Below, piece after piece: positions 48,772 to 58,136 of a stretch of 64,000 nt of DNA (the stretch's first letter is position 1; each line of letters begins with the position of its first letter). The stretch lies in the NCBI RefSeq assembly GCF_029094525.1, contig NZ_CP119107.1:3658001-3722000 (forward strand), in the 5' to 3' direction. The notes beneath the pieces are model-generated. The model searched no databases. It was not told the origin of the DNA and worked only from the letters and a program-made list of their open reading frames with translations. This DNA comes from Pullulanibacillus sp. KACC 23026 (GTDB lineage Bacteria > Bacillota > Bacilli > Bacillales > Sporolactobacillaceae). Made by a program: the position numbers and the translations under genes.

Positions 48772-50007
48772 ATGAAAGTATGGCGGTTAGTGAGGAATCG
48801 TTATCCTCAATCTGTATGGGTTCGCTTTATCGGAGAATTTATAATAAACTTGTCGGGCGGCATGCTTGCCCCTTATTTAATTCTTTATATTAATCATCAA
48901 TTAGGTGGTCATCTTCTGATTTCAATGATCGTCATAGGAATGGGTCCTTTATCGGAAATAATGGTGACAGTGATTGGCGGACGACTGACTGACCGAATCG
49001 GCAGAAAGCGGATCATCACATTTTCTGTCATTTTTCAATCTCTAGTTATGGTTGGGTTTATGGGAGCACATGGAATCCTCCTTATTGCTGGTCTTTATAT
49101 CCTTAATGGTATGTGCCGTTCTTTATATATTCCGGCAGCAAGAGCGCAGCTTGTGGATGTGACAGAGCCGAATCAGCGTGCAGAGATTTTTGCTGTCCTT
49201 TCAACCATTGGCTCCATAGGTTTTACACTAGGTCCGGCACTTGGGTACATCGTCTACATCTCTCACCCAGTCATGATTTTTGGTTTCCAGGGTGCGACTC
49301 TTTTCCTTTACAGTTGCTTATATCTCAAATGGATTCCAGAAACATCCCCCTGTCCACTAAACCCTGTTCAAACCGCTCACTGCCCGAGTAAAAAGAGAAG
49401 GTTCCCTATTCATTGCTATCGAACGGTCTTAACTCTTATGGCTCTAACCTTACCAATCAGCTTTTTTCATGCCCAATCCGAGACCAATTATCGGATTTAT
49501 CTCTCTCATTTATTTACACACTATTTATCTGTGTTAGCCCTTTTATCAACCGCCAATTCATTAATGATGCTGTGTCTTGAAATTATTTTAGTGAAATGGT
49601 CCGAGCGCTATAGCATGAGAATCATTTTGGTCATCACCTATAGCTGCTATGCCTGTGTGGCCCTTCTCTACGCCTTTTCTGCTAGTCTTTGGCTGTTAAT
49701 GTTGGCACAGCTTATCTTAACAATAGGTCAAACCATTGGTCTTAATCATTTACAGCGCTATGTATCAGAGCTGGCTCCTGCCAATGAACGGGGGCTTTAT
49801 TTTGCTATCTTCGGGTCACATTGGGATCTTTCACGGATGATTGGCCCATTCATAGGAAGTGTCCTAATGCTTCATTTTGGCGGAGCTGTTTTGTTTGTAG
49901 TCACTGCCTGTTTACTGGTCGCAGGAGGAATCGGACAATATTGGTTTACCACTAAATCTCAATCCACTCTCAACCAACAAAAAATTTCCGAAGCAACCCC
50001 TCGTTAA
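48772..50007 (+). CDS. MFS transporter (probable efflux)
   Basis: A 411-residue, 12-helix carrier with motif A at GGRLTDRIGRKR (after helix 2) and a second copy of the pattern in the C-half. It fits the MdtG/YfkF-type efflux group. The ATG at 48772 is preceded by AAGGAAGTGA; an in-frame GTG three codons upstream is less likely. Divergent from, and probably controlled by, the SgrR-type gene, reminiscent of SgrR-SetA in E. coli. Confidence 0.83.
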   Translation: MKVWRLVRNRYPQSVWVRFIGEFIINLSGGMLAPYLILYINHQLGGHLLISMIVIGMGPLSEIMVTVIGGRLTDRIGRKRIITFSVIFQSLVMVGFMGAHGILLIAGLYILNGMCRSLYIPAARAQLVDVTEPNQRAEIFAVLSTIGSIGFTLGPALGYIVYISHPVMIFGFQGATLFLYSCLYLKWIPETSPCPLNPVQTAHCPSKKRRFPIHCYRTVLTLMALTLPISFFHAQSETNYRIYLSHLFTHYLSVLALLSTANSLMMLCLEIILVKWSERYSMRIILVITYSCYACVALLYAFSASLWLLMLAQLILTIGQTIGLNHLQRYVSELAPANERGLYFAIFGSHWDLSRMIGPFIGSVLMLHFGGAVLFVVTACLLVAGGIGQYWFTTKSQSTLNQQKISEATPR

Positions 50008-50107
50008 GTTCATTCAAGCAAATCAGTTTCTGCTTGAGACAAAATGGGACATAATGAAGGTATTCAGAAAATGACACTCATGCTTATCTTAGAAAGGAGC
50101 AATTACT

Positions 50108-50968
50108 ATGACAAAAATTGCTTTTATTGGTCTCGGAATTATGGGCAGCCGCATGGCTCTCAACTTATTAAAGGCTGAAGTTCCGCTGATCGTCCATAAC
50201 CGTACAAAGGATAAGGCCAACGAATTAATCGAAAAGGGAGCAGAATGGGCCTCTACCCCTAAAGAAGCGATAGAAAAGGCTGACATTGTCTTTACAATGC
50301 TTAGTACTCCACAAATTGTCGAGGATGTTTACTACTCAGATCAAGGCCTCAAGGCTGGTTTCAAAAAAGGGACGCTTTGGGTCGATTCGAGCACGGTTAA
50401 TCCTTCATTCAGTGAAAAGATGGCCGAAGAAGCTGCATCAATAGGAGTCCGTTTCTTAGATGCCCCCGTTTCAGGTTCATTAGTTCCTGCTGAAAAAGGC
50501 GAACTCATCTTTCTAGTTGGAGGAACAAAGGCCGACTTTGATGAAGCTAAGCCATACTTTGATATTATGGGGAAGGTGTCACACTTCTTGGGTGAAAACG
50601 GCAAAGGCTCTTCGATGAAGCTGCTCATCAACTTATTGCTTGCCCAATCAATGGCGACCTTCACTGAAACCCTTCGTCTTGGCGAAGCGATGGGCTTTCC
50701 ACAAACTCAGCTTTTAGAAACATTGCTTAACCATCCCGTAACCCCTCCTATTCTGGCAGGGAAAAAGAGCAAATGGATCAATGACGACTATAGTCCTGAA
50801 TTTCCTCTTAAGCATATGCATAAGGACTTGCACCTTGTTGCCGAAACAGCCTTTGAATTGAATAGGGCCATGCCGCTTGCCAATGCCGCTAAAGAGGTGT
50901 TTGCACAAGCGAAGCAAAAAGGTCTCGGAGACTTAGACCTATCCGCACTGTATAAATCAATAGAATAA
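50108..50968 (+). CDS. NAD(P)-dependent beta-hydroxyacid dehydrogenase (3-hydroxyisobutyrate type)
   Basis: A 286-residue enzyme. Rossmann motif IAFIGLGIMGSRMALNL at residue 4; substrate motif DAPVSGSLVPAEKG near 118; catalytic Lys in GKGSSMKLLINLL near 170. Family members act on 3-hydroxyisobutyrate, tartronate semialdehyde, succinic semialdehyde or related acids; B. subtilis YfjR is similar. AGAAAGGAG precedes the ATG. Monocistronic, ended by a terminator. Confidence 0.9.
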   Translation: MTKIAFIGLGIMGSRMALNLLKAEVPLIVHNRTKDKANELIEKGAEWASTPKEAIEKADIVFTMLSTPQIVEDVYYSDQGLKAGFKKGTLWVDSSTVNPSFSEKMAEEAASIGVRFLDAPVSGSLVPAEKGELIFLVGGTKADFDEAKPYFDIMGKVSHFLGENGKGSSMKLLINLLLAQSMATFTETLRLGEAMGFPQTQLLETLLNHPVTPPILAGKKSKWINDDYSPEFPLKHMHKDLHLVAETAFELNRAMPLANAAKEVFAQAKQKGLGDLDLSALYKSIE

Positions 50969-50977
50969 CCGTTATAG

Positions 50978-51020
50978 AAAGCTAACGGGCTCTCAAACAA
51001 AAAGAGACGTTAGCTTTTTT
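50978..51020 (+). terminator. Terminator after the dehydrogenase
   Basis: AAAGCTAACG pairs with CGTTAGCTTT, reinforced inside by TCTC/GAGA, and is followed by TTTT. Confidence 0.85.
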
Positions 51021-51047
51021 CTTAATTTTAAATAAGGGGAGATCCGA

Positions 51048-51854
51048 ATGAAGTTTGATTTTGACCACCTCGTTCATTTGACAAAACGACCTGAAGAAGC
51101 TGTTCAAGCTTGGAAGGACTTGGGGTTTCATGCTGCTAATGGAGGTCATCATGAAAATTGGGGAACGTATAATGGCATAGCTCATTTTGGATTAAGCTAT
51201 ATTGAGTTTCTCGGGTTAGAAAACGCCTCTATCGCACGTCAAGTAACCGATAATACCTTAATTCAGCAAACCGCAGGCACCTCACCTGATTACGAAGGCT
51301 TTCTACGCCTTGCATTCCGGACCACAAATATGAATGAGGCCGTTGCTCATTTTAAAAACCAGGGCCTCCGCGTGATCGGCCCAGTCCCCGGTGAACGCCG
51401 CCGTACCGACGGGTCTCTGCTCAAATGGGAAATGCTTTTTATTGAAGAAGAAAACGAGGATCCCTATAATTTTCCCTTTATTATTGATTGGAAAATGTCT
51501 GATTCTGACCGCGAACAACAGCTGAAAGATCAGCAATTAATGATTGACAAAATGGCAGCCCCGACACTTTCTGAAATCGGCATATACACCGCAGCACCCG
51601 CTAAAACTGCCCGAGCATGGCAAAAACTATTTAACTTGGAATTGAGCAGCGGCATGGACTCAACTGATGATACAGCTGTAAAAGGCTCATTAGGTTCAAC
51701 TGCCTTCGTTTTTCATCGAGATACTCGCTATGGATTTAATTCAGCAACGTTTAAGGGAAAAGTTCGGCCTTCTTATGTTAAAATTAAGCAATCGCTTTTT
51801 CTTGCTAGTCAAGAAATCTATGGCGGACTTTACCTATTTAATGGAGGTTCATAA
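51048..51854 (+). CDS. VOC (glyoxalase-like) family protein
   Basis: A 268-residue protein of the vicinal-oxygen-chelate superfamily with a first domain at residues 1-130 (FDHLVHLTKRPEEAVQAWK, then YIEFLGLEN) and a second, weaker one to the end. It resembles the glyoxalase_3 type found in Bacilli, whose substrate is not established. The stop overlaps the next ATG by one base (TAATG), linking it with the MoxR/VWA pair. GGGGAG precedes the ATG. Confidence 0.82.
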   Translation: MKFDFDHLVHLTKRPEEAVQAWKDLGFHAANGGHHENWGTYNGIAHFGLSYIEFLGLENASIARQVTDNTLIQQTAGTSPDYEGFLRLAFRTTNMNEAVAHFKNQGLRVIGPVPGERRRTDGSLLKWEMLFIEEENEDPYNFPFIIDWKMSDSDREQQLKDQQLMIDKMAAPTLSEIGIYTAAPAKTARAWQKLFNLELSSGMDSTDDTAVKGSLGSTAFVFHRDTRYGFNSATFKGKVRPSYVKIKQSLFLASQEIYGGLYLFNGGS

Positions 51855-52759
51855 TGAACTCTTTCAATCATCTAACGAGCTCCTTGTCTCCACGTGTTGT
51901 GGAAATGTTAGAACAGCGTCTTCAGCATCTCCCTCCTGTTACGTTAACGGACGAAGAAAAGCAACTATTAGGAGAACCTGGGTATACGGCTCCTGAACCT
52001 TCTATTATAGAAGATGCACTGAGTGCCTTAATTTTGGGGAAAAACGTGCTCCTGAAGGGACCCACCGGTTCAGGCAAAACGCGATTAGCCTCACTCCTCG
52101 CTGCGCTGCTTCAACAGCCAATGTATTCTATAAATTGTTCTGTAGACCTTGATTCTGAAGCTCTTCTCGGTTATAAAACACTAGACTATGATGACAATCA
52201 AAAAGCTCAAATTCGTTTTGTACCAGGACCAGTTGAAAAAGCCATGAAACGCGGTCAGCTTTTATACATTGATGAAATCAATATGGCTAAGGCCGATACA
52301 TTACCTATTTTAAACGGCGTCCTCGACTATCGCCGAATGATTCTAAATCCCTTTACGTCAGAAACCATTCAAGCTAAAGAAGGTTTTGGGGTCATTGCCG
52401 CCATTAATGAAGGTTATGTCGGGACAACCCCTCTTAATGAAGCACTGAAAAATCGTTTTGTTGTCATTGATGTCCCTTACTTGCAAGGCAAAGCACTAAA
52501 GAAGTTAGTACTCACCCAATCTTTGCAAAAAGATGAGGAGATTGTCCAATTCTTCGTTCAATTGAGTGATGACCTGCTATCAAAGGTTCGGGATGGACAA
52601 CTATCTGAGGATGCTGCCTCCATTCGTTCCCTACTAGATGCCTGTGATTTATCGACGATCATGCCTCCTCTTCGCGCCATCAAGCGGGCGATCGTTGATA
52701 AATTAGAGGATGAACGAGAACGTACGGCTGTTATAGACATCGCTGAAACCTACTTCTAA
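51854..52759 (+). CDS. yojN: MoxR/NorQ-type AAA+ ATPase (YojN-like)
   Basis: A 301-residue ATPase: Walker A GPTGSGKTRL near residue 72, Walker B LLYIDEINMA near 137, sensor 1 VIAAINEG near 175, and a C-terminal lid. It belongs to the CbbQ/NirQ/NorQ branch, whose members act as chaperones that insert metal centres or assemble complexes with a VWA partner. B. subtilis YojN/YojO is the equivalent pair. GGAGG lies before the ATG within the end of the VOC gene. Confidence 0.9.
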   Translation: MNSFNHLTSSLSPRVVEMLEQRLQHLPPVTLTDEEKQLLGEPGYTAPEPSIIEDALSALILGKNVLLKGPTGSGKTRLASLLAALLQQPMYSINCSVDLDSEALLGYKTLDYDDNQKAQIRFVPGPVEKAMKRGQLLYIDEINMAKADTLPILNGVLDYRRMILNPFTSETIQAKEGFGVIAAINEGYVGTTPLNEALKNRFVVIDVPYLQGKALKKLVLTQSLQKDEEIVQFFVQLSDDLLSKVRDGQLSEDAASIRSLLDACDLSTIMPPLRAIKRAIVDKLEDERERTAVIDIAETYF

Positions 52760-52804
52760 CTTCATTTATAGAAGCAAGCGACAGACAAAGGAGGTGTATT
52801 CAGC

Positions 52805-54706
52805 TTGAAGTTTATTGACTTTATGGAAAAACGAATGGATCCTTTTATCAAATTATCTTTAACGGATCTCGCCAAAACATTAGCGGAAGAACCCGATCTC
52901 ATTTTTGATTATTCCTTCTATTCGACTTATCGCCCTTATGCTCAAACGGTTACTGCGAGTCATTACTGGTCAAGACTGCTTGATCCGAGAAAAAAGGATG
53001 GAATGAAAAGTGATGTTTATTTGAGAGCCTACGGGAATTATCACTTTACCGATTATCAGCCTATCCAGCCTTTTTGGAAGCAGCTTGATGGATCCGACTA
53101 CCCTTTATTTTTTAAGCAAGTCTTTTCTTTAATAGAGGATTTTCGGCTTGAGCGTTTGATTGTTAAGAAACGTCCCGGAATGTCCAGAGCCTTTTCTGCT
53201 CGCCATGACCTTTTTCAAAAAAGATTCCGTGAGCGCTTTTCTTATCATTTCAATCGAAACGAGGCATTGGACCAATTATTCTGTGCGATCTACTTACAAT
53301 TCATTGAGCGTCCCATTGTCTTGCCTCATACGTTAGCCGCTATGAAACCTGCTATCCGTGAGATGGCTCATCAACTGGCAAGCTTAAGCTCCACCGAAGA
53401 GAGCATCTCGCTTACCAAAGCCTTTCTTAATGAGCTCCCTTCAACCTTGTCAGATATGCATGAAACCTATTTTTTGATGGATCCATTTGGAAGCGCTGAA
53501 TCCAAAGAGATCCCCTTCCCTGGTGAAAAAAATGCGCTCGTTCAGGACCGAAAAATCGAGATTGAACAAGAACCCGATGCGGATACAAGCCAAGAACAGC
53601 TCCCAACCTGGCATGCCGACCAGGACCAAGAAGGAGACAGTTTTCTTCAATTCGATTTGGATGAAGGAGCAGCCTCTGACCTGATGGGTGAGGGAGAACG
53701 AAAAGCGGAATCAGGTGACCAAGCCTTTGCGAGTCTAGAAGGCACTTCAAAAAAAGGAGAGGGAAATCAATTTGATGAACTGCCTCCTACCCAGTCTGCT
53801 AAGCCCCCTTCCTTTTTGGCTCCTGGAGGGAAAGGAAGGGCCGTCAGTGATCCTAATCGATTAGCCAAAGCTTATTATAAAAAGGTGGAAATGCTGACAC
53901 CCGAAATGAAGGATGAGTATCGGCGACGAGCGGCCGAGACCGTTCCCGCACAAAAAGCGCTCATGCGGTCCATCCAAAAGCTTATTGAACATAAACAACA
54001 AGCCCCGCGAAATGATTTGCATGTAGGCCGACTTGGCAAGAAGTTGTTACGAATCGTGACAGACCCGAACTCCCCGCGGCTTTTTTATAAAAAGCAAGCG
54101 GAAAGTCAGGAGCTAGATGTCGTCTTTTCACTTTTGGTGGATTGTTCAGCCTCTATGCACGATAAAATGGAGGAAACGAAAAATGGGATTACGCTCTTTC
54201 ATGAATCTTTAAGAGCGCTCCATATTCCGCATGCTGTGATTGGTTTTTGGGAGGATGCCTTAAAAGCAGATGAAACCCATCAACCCAATTACTTTTTTGA
54301 AGTTATTCCTTATGAGACTTCTTTATTCCCCGGGCAAGGGGCCTCCATTCTTCAGCTTCAACCGGAAGAAGACAATCGCGATGGCTTTGCGATTCGTGAA
54401 ACCGTAAAAAAATTGGTCCGTCGTCCAGAAATGAATAAACTGCTCCTCGTTTTTACAGATGGTGAACCATCCGCGTTCAATTATCAAGAACAAGGAATTG
54501 TCGACACTCATGAAGCTGTACTAGAAGCAAGAAAACGAGGTATTGAGGTCATCGGAGTGCTCCTCGCTGATACCTATACACAAGATAGTGAACGGGAAAC
54601 CCTAAAAAATATTTATGGCCGCTCAAGCCTTGTCATCCCATCAGCTGAAGAAATTCCAACGGTCCTGACACCGCTGCTTCGGAAACTGTTAGCTAAGTAT
54701 ATATAA
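52805..54706 (+). CDS. yojO: VWA-domain protein, NorD-like (YojO-like)
   Basis: A 633-residue protein. Residues 1-240 are alpha-helical, a low-complexity acidic/Gln stretch lies at 240-360, and a von Willebrand factor A domain occupies the C-terminal third (VDCSASMHDKM, the MIDAS motif DxSxS, near residue 445, and LLVFTDGEPS near 545). It is the partner of the preceding AAA+ protein, as NorD is of NorQ. TTG start with AAAGGAGGTG at 8 bases. In B. subtilis the pair is YojN-YojO, function undefined. Confidence 0.9.
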   Translation: MKFIDFMEKRMDPFIKLSLTDLAKTLAEEPDLIFDYSFYSTYRPYAQTVTASHYWSRLLDPRKKDGMKSDVYLRAYGNYHFTDYQPIQPFWKQLDGSDYPLFFKQVFSLIEDFRLERLIVKKRPGMSRAFSARHDLFQKRFRERFSYHFNRNEALDQLFCAIYLQFIERPIVLPHTLAAMKPAIREMAHQLASLSSTEESISLTKAFLNELPSTLSDMHETYFLMDPFGSAESKEIPFPGEKNALVQDRKIEIEQEPDADTSQEQLPTWHADQDQEGDSFLQFDLDEGAASDLMGEGERKAESGDQAFASLEGTSKKGEGNQFDELPPTQSAKPPSFLAPGGKGRAVSDPNRLAKAYYKKVEMLTPEMKDEYRRRAAETVPAQKALMRSIQKLIEHKQQAPRNDLHVGRLGKKLLRIVTDPNSPRLFYKKQAESQELDVVFSLLVDCSASMHDKMEETKNGITLFHESLRALHIPHAVIGFWEDALKADETHQPNYFFEVIPYETSLFPGQGASILQLQPEEDNRDGFAIRETVKKLVRRPEMNKLLLVFTDGEPSAFNYQEQGIVDTHEAVLEARKRGIEVIGVLLADTYTQDSERETLKNIYGRSSLVIPSAEEIPTVLTPLLRKLLAKYI

Positions 54707-54767
54707 ATCTCATCATATACAGAAAGCATAGCTCCTATAAAACTTCTAGCCCTTTCATCCGTTTTCG

Positions 54768-54805
54768 GCCCATGGTAACGTCGTTTTTCTTGCGTTATCA
54801 TGGGC
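54768..54805 (+). terminator. Hairpin after the VWA gene
   Basis: GCCCATGGTAACG pairs with CGTTATCATGGGC with one bulge around a 12-base loop; the T-rich tail (ATTTGTTTTG) is imperfect. Confidence 0.55.
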
Positions 54806-55040
54806 ATTTGTTTTGCCCACGAAAAATTGAGTTGCGGCTAGGAAAATGGTGGGAAACCATGAGGTCATACCATTGTGTAATGAGGATGGTGTATACTCCC
54901 TAATTAGGCCGATTTCAAGAGAAAGGGTCACGGCATTTAGTTGTCTGCCAAATAGCCAGGATGTTTCACGTGTATCGTTTTTATTCGTCAGAAAATTCAT
55001 TAATTCGCCATAACGGACTAAAAACAGACGGAGTTCCTAA
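54806..55040. other. Intergenic, no gene seen
   Basis: About 235 bp. A minus-strand open frame of about 80 codons is present here, but it lacks a ribosome binding site and its composition looks unconvincing. Confidence 0.35.
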
Positions 55041-55093
55041 TAATATGTCAGGCCCCTCGACATCACGCGTCGAAGGGCCTGACATATTATTTT
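55041..55093. terminator. Strong bidirectional terminator
   Basis: TAATATGTCAGGCCC pairs with GGGCCTGACATATTA, with TCGA/TCGA inside; T-tracts at either end. It separates the VWA gene from the convergent transporter. Confidence 0.85.
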
Positions 55094-55097
55094 TATA

Positions 55098-56378
55098 CTA
55101 AATAAGAAATCTTAAATAGAGATAAAGAGACGAGATCATAACCGACACGATCATGACAGGGATCCCAATTAAGAGGTACCGGCCGAAGGTTATCATGACA
55201 CCTTCACGTTCAGCCATACCCGAGACAATCACATTAGCGCTTGCCCCAATTAACGTTCCATTTCCTCCGAGACAAGCTCCAAGCGAGAGGCTCCACCAAA
55301 GCGGGTCCAAATCCTCCATACCAAGTGAACCCATTTCTTCAATCAAAGGTATCATCGTTGCGACATAAGGAATATTATCCACGAACGCGGAAGCAAACGC
55401 ACTCAGCCATAAAATTAGGAATGAGGTGGATTTAAGTTCACCCCCGGTTAGATGAAGCACACCTTTTGCCAGTTCCCCAATGATCCCAGTTTCCAGCAAT
55501 CCGCCAACCAAGACGAATAAGCCGATGAAGAAAAACAAGGTCGACCATTCAATTTTTTCAAAGGCTCTCTCAATGTGATGTCTTCCCGCAAGAAGCAGCA
55601 AAATAAAGGCACCCACTAACGCAACCGTTGCTGATTCAACAGGAAGAATCGAATGTGAAAAAAATCCTAACATAGTCAAGCCCAGAACGCTCAAACATTT
55701 TATTAATAATTTTTTATCACGAATCTCTAATTTAGGGTCAAGCTCTGAAATCAAGTTCCTTTTCTCATCTGACACGACGAGGTGTTTCCTATACAAAAGA
55801 ATTAAGGCTGCCAAAGTGATCGCGCCTATCACGAGCACAGCAGGTCCCAAAACATTTATAAAATCTAAAAAAGACAGATGGGAGACAGCACTCCCAATCA
55901 TAATATTCGGCGGATCACCAATCATCGTTGCTGTTCCACCAATGTTTGACATTAAAATCTCACTGATTAAGAAAGGCATAGCTGGCAAAGCTAATCGCCT
56001 CGTAATATTAAAGGTAACGGGCACCATTAGAAGGACAGTCGTCACATTATCTAAAAATGCGGAACAAACAGCCGTCACCACAGAAAATACAAGTAAAAGT
56101 GGAATCGGTCGTCCTTTAACCAGTTTCGCTGACCATAATGCAATAAATCGAAACAAACCTGTCTCAGATGTAATATTCACAATGATCATCATCCCAACCA
56201 GTAGTCCAATTGTATTAAAATCAATATGTTGGATCGCCGTCTCTTGATTAAGGACTCCGAATACAATCATCGCAATTCCCCCAATCATTGCCATAATTGT
56301 TCGGTGAATCTTTTCAGATATTAAAACGGCATAGACTATAATAAAAATACCTACAGCAAGCCAAGCTTCCCAACTCAT
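55098..56378 (-). CDS. ArsB/NhaD-family ion transporter (SLC13-like)
   Basis: A 426-residue membrane protein with about 12 helices in two inverted halves. Typical loops DNVTTVLLM (near residue 120) and VDNIPYVATMIP (near 330), each with the family's conserved Asn, point to the IT superfamily (ArsB arsenite, NhaD Na+/H+, CitM-type). Substrate uncertain; no ars genes are nearby. The ATG at 56378 has GGAGG at 10 bases; a longer in-frame start 17 codons upstream has no site. Confidence 0.87.
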   Translation of the reverse strand: MSWEAWLAVGIFIIVYAVLISEKIHRTIMAMIGGIAMIVFGVLNQETAIQHIDFNTIGLLVGMMIIVNITSETGLFRFIALWSAKLVKGRPIPLLLVFSVVTAVCSAFLDNVTTVLLMVPVTFNITRRLALPAMPFLISEILMSNIGGTATMIGDPPNIMIGSAVSHLSFLDFINVLGPAVLVIGAITLAALILLYRKHLVVSDEKRNLISELDPKLEIRDKKLLIKCLSVLGLTMLGFFSHSILPVESATVALVGAFILLLLAGRHHIERAFEKIEWSTLFFFIGLFVLVGGLLETGIIGELAKGVLHLTGGELKSTSFLILWLSAFASAFVDNIPYVATMIPLIEEMGSLGMEDLDPLWWSLSLGACLGGNGTLIGASANVIVSGMAEREGVMITFGRYLLIGIPVMIVSVMISSLYLYLRFLI

Positions 56379-56443
56379 TTGGTTAATTCCTCCCTCACGC
56401 AGAAAGGAGGAGTCTAGCCAAACGGACAACCTTAAATAGAATA

Positions 56444-56471
56444 GAGGAGCCCGTTAGGTGACAGGCTCCTC
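56444..56471 (-). terminator. Hairpin between the YihY and transporter genes
   Basis: GAGGAGCC pairs with GGCTCCTC around a 12-base loop; on the minus strand it is followed by a T-rich but interrupted run. Likely ends the upstream YihY transcript. Confidence 0.55.
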
Positions 56472-56568
56472 CAGTAAATCCGTGCGTTTTTTATTTTTCT
56501 TTTATCATAATTATACTTTTTTTATCCCCCATTCATCAAGCCAAATGAACTTGTCTACACAATTAAAC

Positions 56569-57396
56569 TCATCGTCTATATTGATGACGTTCAAAAAATA
56601 CGGCATTCACTTCCCCACCGATCATCAAAATCATCCCTGTTAAGAAGAACCAAAGCATCAAAATAATAACGCCTCCCAGGCTTCCATAGGTTGAGGTGTA
56701 ATGCGCAAACTGTGACACATAGAATGAGAAACCTAATGAAATGAGCTGCCAGCCAACAGTCGCTACAACAGCCCCTGGCAAAACCAATCTAAAATTCAAA
56801 TGAACATCAGGCACAAAGAGATAAAGATTCATAAGAACGATTACCATTATAACCATTCCCGTCCCCCACCGAACAACATTTAAAAGAGAAGACATAATAG
56901 GAGGGATGATTACAAAGTTCGAAACAATCTTAAGAATGAGGTCGCCAAAGACTGGAAGAATCAGGGTGATTAAGATCACAAAGATTAAAGCAACGGTGAG
57001 GAGGATCGCATAAAGCTTCACCTTCCAAAACGGCCTTGTCTCTTCTACATTATAGGCTTTGTTTAATGCCCGAAAGATCGCACTTGTGGCATTAGAGGCG
57101 GACCATAGAGTGGCCAATGCGCCGAATGACAGCAGTCCGCCGCTCGCTTTTGTCAACAACGGTCTAACATTTGACTCAATTAATGCTGCCGCTTCACCAG
57201 GAGCAAGAGAAACCAGCCACTGAATAACAGGATCTGGATTGATATCCAAAAAAGGCAACAACGTTAGAATAAAAATAAAGAGGGGAAATAAGGATAACAG
57301 GAAATAAAAAGCGAGTTGAGCGGATAAATCATTGATTTGGTCGCGCAGAATTTGTCCAAGCAATTGATTAATAAATGTCGTGCGTGGCCTTTTCAT
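56569..57396 (-). CDS. YihY/virulence factor BrkB family membrane protein
   Basis: A 275-residue protein with six helices. It carries the YihY/BrkB core (NDLSAQLAFYFLLSLFPL near residue 20, and YGSLGGVIILMLWFFLTGMILMIGGEVNA near the C-terminus). The family was once misnamed RNase BN; its real role is unknown, perhaps membrane transport. ATG at 57396 has GGGGAGG at 6-7 bases and gives the usual start MKRPR; an in-frame start 11 codons upstream is not supported. Confidence 0.88.
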   Translation of the reverse strand: MKRPRTTFINQLLGQILRDQINDLSAQLAFYFLLSLFPLFIFILTLLPFLDINPDPVIQWLVSLAPGEAAALIESNVRPLLTKASGGLLSFGALATLWSASNATSAIFRALNKAYNVEETRPFWKVKLYAILLTVALIFVILITLILPVFGDLILKIVSNFVIIPPIMSSLLNVVRWGTGMVIMVIVLMNLYLFVPDVHLNFRLVLPGAVVATVGWQLISLGFSFYVSQFAHYTSTYGSLGGVIILMLWFFLTGMILMIGGEVNAVFFERHQYRR

Positions 57397-57529
57397 GAGT
57401 ATCCTCCCCTCCAGCTTTAAGCGGGCCACAGCCCGTCTTATTTCATCTTATGCCAGGAGGAGGGAATTCTTTAATAGGAATATGAACTTTGAGCAACCTT
57501 ATGAGCGTGAATTGGAAACAAAGTGGACG

Positions 57530-57745
57530 CGAGTAGCATGTTCGTTACACCTAACTGCTCAAGCGGCCCTTTAGACGCGTATAGCGTATTCTCGTTACAC
57601 CTCATTCAGTTTTGTGTAACGACGATTCGCTATTTGCTCAAATCGAGGGCTTTTTTGGTGTCATAGCGTTTTCTCGTTACACCTAACTGCTCGAGCTGCC
57701 CATTTGGACGTGAATAACATATTCTCGTTACGCCTAATTTCTAAG
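57530..57745. repeat. Dispersed copies of AGCGTATTCTCGTTAC motifs
   Basis: Three related runs (near 57587, 57669 and 57717) share the CTCGTTACxCCTAA core and GATTCGCTATTTGCTC with the 81-bp array at 37.7-38.2 kb. Here they are not in register and are more degenerate, so they appear as older or single copies of the same element. Confidence 0.65.
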
Positions 57746-57837
57746 TCAAGCCGCTCCCGCGAAAATCAAGTGTTTTTCCGCACTAAAAAGTAACATTCGA
57801 GTCACAAAGCCGAGTTTTTAAGGATGCTATACAACAA

Positions 57838-57861
57838 AAACAGCCGCTTTGGCGGCTGTTT
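57838..57861 (-). terminator. Terminator of sspP
   Basis: AAACAGCCGC pairs with GCGGCTGTTT around a four-base loop on the minus strand, followed by more T. Confidence 0.85.
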
Positions 57862-57865
57862 AGTT

Positions 57866-57973
57866 TTAGTGACCTTCACCGTGATTATTTCGGGAATGGT
57901 TTTTATTTTTCACCTTTTTCGAACCGCTTAACGGTTTTGGTTGTCCGCTTTCTGCTTGGACCTTTTTCTTCAT
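57866..57973 (-). CDS. sspP: Small acid-soluble spore protein P
   Basis: A 35-residue protein whose second half (GQPKPLSGSKKVKNKNHSRN) is diagnostic of SspP, the small basic spore protein made in the forespore. AAAGGGGG lies about 7 bases before the ATG at 57973. It is smaller than the 48-residue B. subtilis protein, missing mainly the N-terminal part. A terminator follows directly. This is firm evidence that the organism forms endospores. Confidence 0.92.
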   Translation of the reverse strand: MKKKVQAESGQPKPLSGSKKVKNKNHSRNNHGEGH

Positions 57974-58053
57974 GCGTGCGCCCCCTTTTAGTAGCATTAT
58001 TAATAGTATGAGGCAAAATGCATGTGTTTATCAGTCACAATTAGAAAAACATC

Positions 58054-58111
58054 TTTTTGGAGACAGACCTATCTGAAAGACTAACTGGTCGTAAAGGGTT
58101 GTCTCCAAAAA
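58054..58111. repeat. Inverted repeat of the GGAGACAGACC type
   Basis: TTTTTGGAGACA pairs with TGTCTCCAAAAA around a 34-base loop that shares sequence with the hairpin at 8104 and its flank. Second copy of the dispersed element. Confidence 0.7.
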
Positions 58112-58136
58112 AAAAGACCACAGCTTGTGTGGTCCG

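Noticed and set aside
54755-55000. Minus-strand 81-codon frame next to the VWA gene
   Set aside because: No ribosome site, odd composition, and it overlaps a hairpin; no family recognised.
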